DNA from: Pseudomonadota bacterium
GTDB lineage: Bacteria; Myxococcota_A; Polyangia; Polyangiales; JAFGIB01
DNA: 43,051 nt
Assembly (NCBI GenBank): GCA_017881185.1
Contig: JADGRE010000022.1
Span: 1 to 43,051 of the forward strand
Reading direction: 5' to 3'
Notes under the pieces: generated by a model
Seen by the model: only the letters and a program-made list of their open reading frames with translations
What the model was told of the DNA's origin: nothing
The model's database searches: none
In this document: positions 36,273 through 43,051 of the stretch, piece after piece
How the letters are laid out: the number at the start of each line of letters is the position of its first letter
How positions within the stretch are numbered: the first letter of the stretch is position 1
Program-made: the position numbers and the translations under genes

Positions 36273-36659
36273 GTGCCAGGACCGGTCAGCAAATCGAGTC
36301 GCAGCCAACGCGTGGCCGAGCGCCTGAAGGCCGAGCTGATGGAGCTGTTCCTGCGCGGCTTGGTCCGCGATCCGGCCGTGGCCGACGTGTACGTGACCCA
36401 GGTGGCGCTCACCGACGACCTGCGCCACGCCCGGGTCTACGTCCGCTTGACGCGGGCCGAGGTCGATGACAAGCAGCGCGACACGACGATTCGCGCGCTC
36501 GAACGTGCCGGCGGGCACCTCAGACGCGAGCTTGGTCCGCGGCTGCGGTTGAAGTACATGCCGGATCTGCAGTTCTTCTGGGACGAGGGGCTCGACAACG
36601 CCGCGCGGGTGGAAGCGGTGCTGGACGAGATCCGGCGGGAGCAAGAGGGGGAATCATGA
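36273..36659 (+). CDS. rbfA: 30S ribosome-binding factor A
   Basis: RbfA binds immature 30S subunits and helps process the 5' end of 16S rRNA. The product is 128 residues from GTG 36273, with AGGAG (36261-36265) 7 bp upstream inside the end of the YlxP-like gene, which decides for this start. Signatures: SRSQRVAERLKAELMELFLRG, DVYVTQVALTDDLRHARVYVRL (the V-T-x-V-x-L-T-x-D-L-x-x-A-x-V-Y core), LRRELGPRLRLKYMPDLQFFWD. The KH-type A-x-G kink is not obvious by eye but the overall pattern is secure. Its stop overlaps the next start (ATGA at 36656). Confidence 0.95.
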   Translation: MPGPVSKSSRSQRVAERLKAELMELFLRGLVRDPAVADVYVTQVALTDDLRHARVYVRLTRAEVDDKQRDTTIRALERAGGHLRRELGPRLRLKYMPDLQFFWDEGLDNAARVEAVLDEIRREQEGES

Positions 36660-37657
36660 ATGGGATGGCAGATGCCGCGAAGCTGGTGCGCGAAGGCCAG
36701 CGTTTCCTGCTTACTTGCCACGTGCTGCCAGACGCCGACGCGGTCGGCTCCATGCTCGGCTTGGCCGAAGTGCTACGTGCGTTGGGCAAAGAGGTTTACC
36801 TCTACAACCGCGATCCGGTGCCAGAGCAGCTGCTGTTCTTGCCAGGCGCAGAGCACGTGCGTGCGTCGTTGCCGACTGGCGTCACCTTCGACGCCACCTT
36901 CATCACCGACACGGCGGCTCGTACGCTGCTACCCAGGCAGTTTCCGCCGCGCGCTGTCACGGGCCCGATCGTGATCGTCGATCACCACGTGGCCCACGAC
37001 GACTTCGGCGACGTCATCGTGCGTGACCCGAGCGCGTGTGCGACCGCGGTGGTCGTGCTGGACCTCGCCACTGTGCTCGGGGTGAAACCGCTGCCGCGCT
37101 TGGCGGCGGCTCCGCTCTACACGGCGCTCGTCGCCGATACCGGTGGCTTTCGCTACCCGGGCACCACCGCGCAAACCCTGCGAACAGCGGCGGACTTGGT
37201 CGAAGCTGGCGTGGACCCATGGATGGTTGCCTCGCGCGTGTTTGAGAGTTGGTCGATGGCGCGCATGCGCCTCTTGGGTCTGTCCATCAACGCCATCGAG
37301 ACCGAGTACGCGGGGCGTGTCGCCGTGCTCACCGTGCCGCTGGCCATGCTGGAGAAGGCCGGCGCCACCGAGGAAGCCTGCGAGGGCTTGGTCGAATACG
37401 GCCGTATGCTCAAGGGCGTCGAGATTTCCGTCATGCTGTGGGAGCGCCGTGCGCGCTCGGACGAGACAATGGTTGGCTCGCTGCTCACCCGCATGTCGTT
37501 GCGCAGCGCCGGTCGCGCCGATGTCTCGAAGGTGGCCGTGGCGCTTGGCGGCGGAGGCCACCGAGCAGCGGCTGGCGCCACCGTGAGCCTCGACCTACGT
37601 ACCGCGCGCGATCGCGTGCTCGCCGAAGCCGGCCGCGAGCTCGGCATCGACCCGTGA
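36656..37657 (+). CDS. nrnA: DHH/DHHA1 phosphoesterase (NrnA-like oligoribonuclease / pAp phosphatase)
   Basis: A 333-residue DHH-family phosphoesterase. NrnA-type enzymes degrade short oligoribonucleotides and dephosphorylate pAp, and the gene commonly follows rbfA. Motifs: LTCHVLPDADAVGSMLGLAEVL (H-x-x-P-D-x-D-A-x-G-S), TFITDTAAR, IVIVDHHVAHDDFGD with DHH at 109-111, LYTALVADTGGFRY, and the C-terminal DHHA1 GGGGHRAAAG substrate-binding loop. Metal ligands are all present. Translationally coupled to rbfA by ATGA overlap. Other DHH enzymes such as cyclic-dinucleotide phosphodiesterases share the fold, but there is no GGDEF or membrane part here. Confidence 0.93.
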   Translation: MNGMADAAKLVREGQRFLLTCHVLPDADAVGSMLGLAEVLRALGKEVYLYNRDPVPEQLLFLPGAEHVRASLPTGVTFDATFITDTAARTLLPRQFPPRAVTGPIVIVDHHVAHDDFGDVIVRDPSACATAVVVLDLATVLGVKPLPRLAAAPLYTALVADTGGFRYPGTTAQTLRTAADLVEAGVDPWMVASRVFESWSMARMRLLGLSINAIETEYAGRVAVLTVPLAMLEKAGATEEACEGLVEYGRMLKGVEISVMLWERRARSDETMVGSLLTRMSLRSAGRADVSKVAVALGGGGHRAAAGATVSLDLRTARDRVLAEAGRELGIDP

Positions 37658-37710
37658 CCCGCAGGCCACAGGCTGCGCGGCCTGTCTCCCGAACCCCGTC
37701 CCGAAACCCA

Positions 37711-38673
37711 ATGACGAACGATGCACCCAAGCCTCACGGCGTGCTGGTGGTCGACAAGCCTGCTGGCATGACGTCGCACGACATGGTGCAGCTGACACGA
37801 CGCGCGCTGCGCACGCGCGCGGTGGGACACGCCGGCACACTCGACCCGCTGGCCACCGGCGTGCTGGTGCTTGGCGTCGGCGAGGGCACCAAGCTGCTGC
37901 ATCACCTCACGCACCACGACAAGACCTATCTGGCCACGCTGCGCCTGGGCACGGAGACCGACTCGCTGGACGCCGACGGCACCGTCTGCGCCAGTGCTCC
38001 GGTGCCGGCAGATCTCACGCTGGAGCAGGTCCAGACTGCCGCGCGCGCGTTCGCCGGCGAGCACTTGCAGCGCGCGCCGGCGGTATCCGCGATCAAGCAG
38101 GGCGGTGTCGCGCTGCACGAGCGCGTGCGTCGCGGCGAAGAGGTGCAGGCGCCCGAGCGCCTGGTGCGTGTGCTCGATCTGCAGATCCTGGCGCTGCGCG
38201 GTCCCGACATCGACCTGCGCGTGACGGCGCAGAAGGGTTTCTACGTGCGCGCGCTGGCCAGGGATCTAGCGCTCGCGCTCGGCACGAGGGGGCATCTCAC
38301 GATCTTGCGTCGCGTGGCGAGTGGCGGCTTCACGCTCGCCGATGCCACGCGATTCGAGTTGATCGAGCGTGCCCGGCGTGGAGACGAAGCCGCGCAAGTC
38401 GAGCTGCGCGCACGCTTGCTGCGCCTGTCGGCGGCGTTGCGTGGCCAGCCCTGCGTGCGCGTCGACGCGCAAGGTTTGGCCGACGTGCGGCACGGCAAGG
38501 CGCTCTTGCCCGAGCGTTTCGGGTTTGCACAGCTGCCCGCGGACGGCACCGAACCGGTGGCCGTGCTCGACGAGGGCGGTGTGCTCATCGCGCTTGGTCG
38601 CGCGCGGGCAGATCGCATCGAGATTGCGCGCGGGATCCTGTGCGACGGCTCAACGAGCGGCGAGGGTGGTTGA
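37711..38673 (+). CDS. truB: tRNA pseudouridine(55) synthase TruB
   Basis: TruB makes the universally conserved pseudouridine 55 in the tRNA T-loop and also acts as a tRNA chaperone. The 320-residue protein has GVLVVDKPAGMTSHDMV at the N-terminus, VGHAGTLDPLATGVLVLGVG with catalytic Asp45, KTYLATLRLGTETDSLDADG, and GFYVRALARDLALALG. A PUA-like C-terminal part follows (DVRHGKALLPERFGF). Start is ATG 37711, 53 bp after nrnA. It is the last gene of the rimP-truB series; the usual next genes (ribF, rpsO, pnp) are absent, and the 3' end overlaps the convergent hydrolase gene by 24 bp. Confidence 0.97.
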   Translation: MTNDAPKPHGVLVVDKPAGMTSHDMVQLTRRALRTRAVGHAGTLDPLATGVLVLGVGEGTKLLHHLTHHDKTYLATLRLGTETDSLDADGTVCASAPVPADLTLEQVQTAARAFAGEHLQRAPAVSAIKQGGVALHERVRRGEEVQAPERLVRVLDLQILALRGPDIDLRVTAQKGFYVRALARDLALALGTRGHLTILRRVASGGFTLADATRFELIERARRGDEAAQVELRARLLRLSAALRGQPCVRVDAQGLADVRHGKALLPERFGFAQLPADGTEPVAVLDEGGVLIALGRARADRIEIARGILCDGSTSGEGG

Positions 38674-41600
38674 GCTCTCGCGCGGCAAGAGCAGCAAGTG
38701 ATCCACTTCGAAGCGGGCTTCGGGCGCCGCGCAGTCGAGCCGTGCGCTCTGCGTTCCGCTGCCAAGTGTGCCGGCCGGTAGTCGCCAGCGATACTCGGCC
38801 CAAGCACCGTCCACGCGCACGGGCGCGAGCTTGTGACCGGCGATGGTCAGCGTGAGCTCGGCGGGTTGCACCGCGTCCACGCGCTTGACGCTGAGCAGCG
38901 CCGTGATCCCCGCTGCGGCGTGCGCGACACCCGACGGTACCGACAGCTGCAGCTGCGCTGCGCGACCGCTCGTCGTACACGAGGTGCGATGCAGGTAGTC
39001 CCAGTCGTGCCGCAGCGGGCCGACATAGCACTCGGCGAAACCGGCCTTGCCGGCGTGCGCTACAGTCAAATCGACGCCGCCCACTTCCCCGCGCTCGAGG
39101 GCATGCAGACGCACCAGCGATTCGCCGGTGTTGCGTACCCCAGGGTCGTCACCGGCCCAGCGCAGGATTGGCTCGATGGCGCGCGAGTCGCCCAGCGCGC
39201 CCAATGCGCGCACCGCGCCGTCGCGAACGTTGGTGTTGCGGTCCAGACGCAGCGCCTGCGTCAGCGGTGCGAATGCGCGCAGGTCGCCGAGGTCACCGAG
39301 CGCCACCACCACGAGATGGCGCGTGTGGGGATCGGCCAACATGTCGAGCAATGCGCCCAGGGCGCGGCTGTCGCGCAACCGACCGAGCCAGCGCACCGAT
39401 TCTTCCCGCTCGTAGCCGCTGGGCGCGATCCACAACGCGTCGATCAATGCGGGCACAGCTGCCGGGTCGCGCAAGCGGCCGAGTGAGATGCCGGCGCGGC
39501 TGCGGATGCCGGGATCTTCCGCAGACACCAATTGTCGCAAGCGCGGTGCAGCCCTTGGGTCGAGCAAGCGCCCAAGCGCGATCGCTGCCTCGGCCGAGAC
39601 CCACGCGTCCGGCGAGCGCGTCGCGGCGAACAGTGCGTCGGCTGCATGCTCGTCGGCCAGCTTTCCGAGCAAGCGCGCTGCCTCCGTGCGTTGCGCGCTG
39701 CTCGCCTGCTCGCCCTGTATCAGCTGCGACAGCGGCTGCACGGCGCGGCGATCACCGAGCCGGCCCCACTCGAGCGCCGCCTGTTCCGGGCTCTGGGTGC
39801 TGCTTGCTCCGGTTGGCGTCAGCGCATCGGTCCACGCGTAGACCTCGCCGCGCAACGAAGCGAGCAGGGCAGGGTCGTGGTCGGCGCGGTTGTCGCGCTC
39901 GCGTGGATCGCGCTCGAGATCGTAGAGCTCGAACAGACCGAAGCGTAGGTCCGCGATGAGCTTGTACGGCCAGCGGACCACCATCTTCTTGTGGATGACG
40001 GCGGAGAAGACCGGACCACGGTCGTGGCTCAGCCCGAACATCAGTCCGCGCAGATCGCTGCCGCGCATGCTGGAGGGTGCTTCGACGCCGAGCATGCCGA
40101 GCAAGGTGGGCGCGACGTCGATGCTCTCCACAGGAGCCGCCACGCGTGCCGGCGCCACGCCTTTGGCGAGCACGATCAGCGGCACATGCACCTGCTCTTC
40201 GTACAGCGAGGAGCCGTGGTACACGCCGCCGTGCTCGTGGAACTCTTCGCCGTGATCAGCCGTGATCAGCACGACCACGTCCTTGTGCAACCTTCGCTGG
40301 GTCTCGCGCACCAGACGACCGATGGCACGATCGGTTGCGAGTAACTCGCTGTCGTAGCGATCGACGTCGGAGGTGCCCAGCGTGGTGGCCTCATACGGCT
40401 CGTGCACGTCGAAGTAGTGCACCCAGAACAGCGAGCTGGGCTCCCCGCGTGCCCGCGTGCGATCCACTTCTTGCAGCACACGATCCGTCATGTCTTCGGC
40501 GGGCCGGTCTTGATGTTCGTGCAGTGCGAAACCGAAGGCGTCGTCCTCGTAGCTCGAGAGCTTCTCTCCTGCGGTGTGGAAGATGCCCTGCGTGTAGAAG
40601 GCCGCGGTGTGGTAGCCGGCGCTCGCGAGCACGCGCGGTAGTGTGAGCGTCGGCGCCGGTTGACCTAGATCCAGGGTCTCGTGCAGGTACTGCGAGGTCA
40701 TGATCGAGCACAGCGAGTAGCTCGAATGTGGGGCCTGGGCGTAGGCGTGCTGGAACACGACGCCGCGCTGCGCAAGCGCGTCCATCTCTGTGCTGACGGG
40801 GCGTTTGTAGCCGTAGGCGCCGAGATGATCCGCGCGCAGCGCGTCCACCGTGATGAGCAGCACGTGCGCACCTTCCAGTGTCGGCAGGTCCTGCTGCGCA
40901 CCGCGCGTCATGCGGTGTTCGCGCGCACGCCGGGCCCGCAAGCGCGCCAGGTCCGCGCTGCGCATGTCCACCTTCGGCAAGAGTGGCGAGAGCGCCATGA
41001 ATAGCGCGCGCGAGTGCGGCATGTCCGAGCTGAGTAGTGCGACGCGCACGTTTTGGTTCTGGTCGAGCGTCGCCAGATTCAGCTGCAGTCCAGCCACCGC
41101 TGCGATGCCGAAGCCAAGCCCCGCCCAGTGCGCGCCCGCTGCCAGGCGACCGGCGCGCTGCGCGCGCGCCAGCACGACAGCCGCGAGCAGCGCATACAGG
41201 CTCAGCGCCAGCGCTCCGAGCGACGCGTGCAGGTAGTCGTACAGACTGGGCAGCATCAACTGGTTGAGCTTCCCCGTGGCGAATCCCAACACGGCGAGCG
41301 CTGCGAGTAGGCGCCTGGCGGAGCGCGGTGACGCGTCACGCGCGAGGGTGTAGCAGTACTGTGCGAGGTACAAGGCGCCGAGCGTTGCTGCTGTCAGCAG
41401 CAAGCCGACCAAGGGTTGCAGGAGCTCGCGGCCTGCCACGCGCGACATGTGGCCGCCGGTGAACAGCAGGCGCGCCACACCGAGCACGCCGGGCAGGGCC
41501 AGCAAGCTGAACACGATGGCGTACAGCGCTCGTTCCAGCCGTGGCGCGACCGCAGGGCTGACTCCGGCGGCGTGCGTCCAGCGCATCACCGGATCTCTGC

Positions 41601-41808
41601 TCAGCGCAGCCACCAGACCCGCCGCGCCGCCGACCAGCGCTCCGGCCGCCGGCTGCATGGACAGTAGCCGCGTCAGCAGCCAAGCCCGGTCGGCCCACGA
41701 CTCCATGAACAACCAGTGCGCACCGAAGTCGGACAGGGCCGTCGCCGCGCCGGCCAGCGCGCCGAGCCAGACCCCCAGCGAGACGGCTTGCAGTAGAAAA
41801 CGCGGCAT
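38650..41808 (-). CDS. Polytopic alkaline-phosphatase/sulfatase-fold protein with HEAT repeats
   Basis: A 1052-residue protein starting at ATG 41808. Residues 1-265 hold about seven transmembrane helices. Residues about 310-620 are an alkaline-phosphatase-superfamily domain: LLITVDALRADHLGAYGY with the metal-binding Asp, AYAQAPHSSYSLCSIMTSQY at the nucleophile position, FWVHYFDVHEPYE, and ITADHGEEFHEHG with metal ligands. The sulfatase formylglycine motif C/S-x-P-x-R is missing (S-S-Y-S-L there), so a Ser or Thr nucleophile and a phosphatase or phosphotransferase role are likelier. Residues about 670-900 are HEAT repeats (ALGDLGDLRAFAPLTQAL, VRALGALGDSRAIEPIL). A beta-rich domain ends the protein. 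It lies downstream of tRNA-Cys and overlaps truB tail to tail. Confidence 0.88.
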   Translation of the reverse strand: MPRFLLQAVSLGVWLGALAGAATALSDFGAHWLFMESWADRAWLLTRLLSMQPAAGALVGGAAGLVAALSRDPVMRWTHAAGVSPAVAPRLERALYAIVFSLLALPGVLGVARLLFTGGHMSRVAGRELLQPLVGLLLTAATLGALYLAQYCYTLARDASPRSARRLLAALAVLGFATGKLNQLMLPSLYDYLHASLGALALSLYALLAAVVLARAQRAGRLAAGAHWAGLGFGIAAVAGLQLNLATLDQNQNVRVALLSSDMPHSRALFMALSPLLPKVDMRSADLARLRARRAREHRMTRGAQQDLPTLEGAHVLLITVDALRADHLGAYGYKRPVSTEMDALAQRGVVFQHAYAQAPHSSYSLCSIMTSQYLHETLDLGQPAPTLTLPRVLASAGYHTAAFYTQGIFHTAGEKLSSYEDDAFGFALHEHQDRPAEDMTDRVLQEVDRTRARGEPSSLFWVHYFDVHEPYEATTLGTSDVDRYDSELLATDRAIGRLVRETQRRLHKDVVVLITADHGEEFHEHGGVYHGSSLYEEQVHVPLIVLAKGVAPARVAAPVESIDVAPTLLGMLGVEAPSSMRGSDLRGLMFGLSHDRGPVFSAVIHKKMVVRWPYKLIADLRFGLFELYDLERDPRERDNRADHDPALLASLRGEVYAWTDALTPTGASSTQSPEQAALEWGRLGDRRAVQPLSQLIQGEQASSAQRTEAARLLGKLADEHAADALFAATRSPDAWVSAEAAIALGRLLDPRAAPRLRQLVSAEDPGIRSRAGISLGRLRDPAAVPALIDALWIAPSGYEREESVRWLGRLRDSRALGALLDMLADPHTRHLVVVALGDLGDLRAFAPLTQALRLDRNTNVRDGAVRALGALGDSRAIEPILRWAGDDPGVRNTGESLVRLHALERGEVGGVDLTVAHAGKAGFAECYVGPLRHDWDYLHRTSCTTSGRAAQLQLSVPSGVAHAAAGITALLSVKRVDAVQPAELTLTIAGHKLAPVRVDGAWAEYRWRLPAGTLGSGTQSARLDCAAPEARFEVDHLLLLPRESSTTLAAR

Positions 41809-41874
41809 GGAGCCCGTCTTGGATGCTGATCAGGTCGCCACGTTCGGCAATAGGCCCGGCGACAAGTGCGTGAA

Positions 41875-41900
41875 ACCGCTACAGGAACCGGAGAAGCGGT
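41875..41900 (-). terminator. Weak hairpin immediately 3' of tRNA-Cys
   Basis: accgct (41875-41880) and agcggt (41895-41900) are reverse complements around a 14-base loop, directly at the tRNA 3' end; the minus strand continues with TTT. The stem is short and includes the last A of the tRNA, so this is a low-confidence terminator or processing signal. Confidence 0.3.
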
Positions 41901-41974
41901 GGAGGTGCCGACCGGATTCGAACCGGTGTGTGATGGTTTTGCAAACCATTGCCTAACCGCTTGGCTACGGCACC
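41900..41974 (-). tRNA. tRNA-Cys (anticodon GCA)
   Basis: On the minus strand: acceptor GGTGCCG (from 41974), a D-arm GCCAAGCGGTTAGGC, anticodon stem ATGGT/ACCAT with loop TTGCAAA (anticodon GCA), variable CACAC, T-arm ACCGG-TTCGAAT-CCGGT, acceptor CGGCACC, discriminator T, encoded CCA. Discriminator U73 is the cysteine identity base. All stems pair. It is 75 nt with CCA. Confidence 0.97.
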
Positions 41975-42002
41975 GCAGTCCCCGCGTAAAAGGGGGCGCA
42001 GT

Positions 42003-42031
42003 CGTGTAGCGCTTCCGTTTCGGCTTGTCCA
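42003..42031 (-). promoter_or_regulatory. Candidate promoter of tRNA-Cys
   Basis: On the minus strand -35 TGGACA (plus 42026-42031, five of six) and a weak -10 TACACG (plus 42003-42008) are separated by 17 bp. Predicted initiation leaves a leader of about 20 nt before the mature 5' end at 41974. The site is shared with the upstream region of the divergent methyltransferase gene. Confidence 0.4.
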
Positions 42032-42090
42032 CAATGGCCGGCGTTTCCCCCTGGAACACGACCGTCTTTCTTGTCATTCTCCCGCTCGCC

Positions 42091-42945
42091 ATGACCTCGA
42101 CCCAGCGTGAAATCGAAGTTTCCTACGACGTCTCCAACGAGTTCTTCCGGCTCTGGCTGGACGAGCGGATGCACTACACCAGTGCGAGCTTTCTGAAGCC
42201 TTCCGAGTCGCTCGAAGAGGCACAACTCAACAAGTGCAAGATCCTCCACGACTACGCGGAGATCACCCCCGACAAGCTGGTGCTCGACATCGGCTGCGGC
42301 TGGGGCGCCAACGTGGAGTACCTGGTGTCACGGGGCGTCAAGCGCATCCACGGCATCACGCTCTCCACCGCGCAGGCCGAAGAGATTGCCTCGCGCAAGC
42401 TACCCGGCGTCTGGATCAAGGTCATCGACTACAAAGACTACGAGCCCGCCGAGAAGTACGACGCGCTCGAGTCCATCGAGATGATCGACCACCTCTGCTC
42501 GCCGGCCCAGGCGCGCGAGGGCAAGGCGATCGAGATCTACCGCCAGTACTTCAAGAAGCTGCACGGCTGGGTGAAACCAGGCGCCTGCTTCGGCTTCCAG
42601 GCGATCTTGCGTAACCGCGTGCCGCGCACGCGCAAAGAGCTCGAAGACCTCGCGTTCACTGCCGACGTGATCTTCCCCGGAGGCCTGAACCCGCGCCTCG
42701 AAGAGCTCATCGCGGCCGTGAACCCGTACTGGGAGGTGCTCGAGCTGCGCACCCAGCGCGAGAGCTACGGCAAGACCACAGGCGAGTGGCTGCGCCGCAT
42801 GCGCGAGCACGAGCCTGCGATTCGCAAGCAGTGGGGCGACGAGGTCTTCAGGGACTACGACCGCTATCTCGATACCTGCGTGCGCGCGTTCAAGAATCAT
42901 TGGTCGAGCGACGTCCAAATGAAGCTTCAACAAATCCCGGAATGA
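42091..42945 (+). CDS. Cyclopropane-fatty-acid-synthase-like SAM methyltransferase
   Basis: A 284-residue class I methyltransferase of the CFA/mycolic-acid cyclopropane synthase family, which methylates or cyclopropanates unsaturated acyl chains. The lipid-binding start ISYDVSNEFF-type motif is VSYDVSNEFFRLWLDERMHYTSASF; the SAM-binding motif is LVLDIGCGWGANVEYL. The active site differs from the E. coli enzyme: the FEH motif is IDH (Glu to Asp) in LESIEMIDHLC, and the LLH motif is GFQ (His to Gln) in CFGFQAIL, while the Cys of DIGCGWG and the Tyr of ESYGKTTGEW remain. These positions bind bicarbonate in cyclopropane synthases. The protein lacks the long N-terminal domain of E. coli Cfa. ATG 42091 is preferred; ATG 42034 adds a hydrophobic stretch. 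Confidence 0.88.
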   Translation: MTSTQREIEVSYDVSNEFFRLWLDERMHYTSASFLKPSESLEEAQLNKCKILHDYAEITPDKLVLDIGCGWGANVEYLVSRGVKRIHGITLSTAQAEEIASRKLPGVWIKVIDYKDYEPAEKYDALESIEMIDHLCSPAQAREGKAIEIYRQYFKKLHGWVKPGACFGFQAILRNRVPRTRKELEDLAFTADVIFPGGLNPRLEELIAAVNPYWEVLELRTQRESYGKTTGEWLRRMREHEPAIRKQWGDEVFRDYDRYLDTCVRAFKNHWSSDVQMKLQQIPE

Positions 42946-42962
42946 GCTGACGGCGACGCGCC

Positions 42963-43051
42963 TTGGGGTCCATCCGCGGCTTACGTCCTCGCTTCCTCGG
43001 TCACCGTACGTGAGTACGGCTCCCTCGGGCGCTGCGGGCGCGCTCGCGGCT
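42963..43051 (+). repeat. Second, truncated copy of the palindromic repeat element
   Basis: Starts 17 bp after the methyltransferase stop with ttggggtcca. Its first 31 bp match the reverse complement of 29969-29999 exactly, then cggtcaccgtacgt and the 3' gcgggcgcgctcgcggct are also identical. The centre differs, with a shorter core holding the hairpin ccgtac-gtga-gtacgg. The window ends about 9 bp before the expected closing terminal repeat. Confidence 0.85.

Noticed and set aside
42025..42033. ttgtccaca as a third DnaA box
   Set aside because: It has one mismatch to the consensus and overlaps a better-supported -35 element of the tRNA-Cys promoter.

Overview
This is a GC-rich window with GTG and occasional TTG starts, two Hanks-type Ser/Thr kinases carrying C-terminal PEGA-like regions, an FHA/sigma-54 activator without a receiver domain, many lipoproteins (one Gly/Asp-rich) and HEAT-repeat membrane hydrolases. 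Together these suggest a deltaproteobacterium of the Myxococcota, probably the Polyangia/Haliangium/Nannocystis side. That placement is inferred from gene content, not from a search.

Layout. 1-3030: the tail of a biotin carrier gene, then a minus-strand block gcvT-gcvH-flippase-like protein-small Lys/Ala-rich protein. 3140-13263: FHA/sigma-54 activator, miaA, mutL, Ser/Thr kinase, mutS2 and a second Ser/Thr kinase whose stop lies 8 bp from the mutS2 start. 13404-21537: aldehyde dehydrogenase, a TPR membrane protein, a signal peptide peptidase fused to an outer-membrane-like N-terminal domain, a lipoprotein, and a lipoprotein phosphodiesterase coupled by ATGA overlap to a small anchored protein. 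21649-26695: Gly/Asp-rich lipoprotein with its own promoter, Shine-Dalgarno and terminator signals, enolase, biotin carboxylase, ybeY, an HU-like protein and a 58-residue zinc-ribbon protein. 26730-29829: a protein with a TonB-like N-terminus and an L,D-transpeptidase lipoprotein. 30087-38673: the classical transcription/translation operon rimP-nusA-ylxR/L7Ae-infB-ylxP-rbfA-nrnA-truB, preceded by a terminator-like hairpin. 38650-43051: a large membrane phosphatase/sulfatase-like protein with HEAT repeats, tRNA-Cys(GCA), and a cyclopropane-synthase-like methyltransferase.

Most genes are housekeeping: glycine cleavage, tRNA modification, mismatch repair, glycolysis, and ribosome and RNA metabolism. 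I see no phage, IS transposase, CRISPR, toxin-antitoxin or secretion cluster. The less ordinary signals are: (i) two inverted copies of a roughly 100-bp element with terminal inverted repeats, each just downstream of a gene; (ii) two perfect DnaA-box 9-mers in AT-rich intergenic regions; (iii) 13-bp tandem repeats at two gene ends; (iv) several unusual protein architectures (SppA with a barrel-like domain, a TonB-like N-terminus without a TonB C-terminus, a Lys/Ala tail on a carboxylase-subunit-like motif, a CFA-synthase relative with altered active-site residues, and a sulfatase-fold protein lacking the formylglycine motif).
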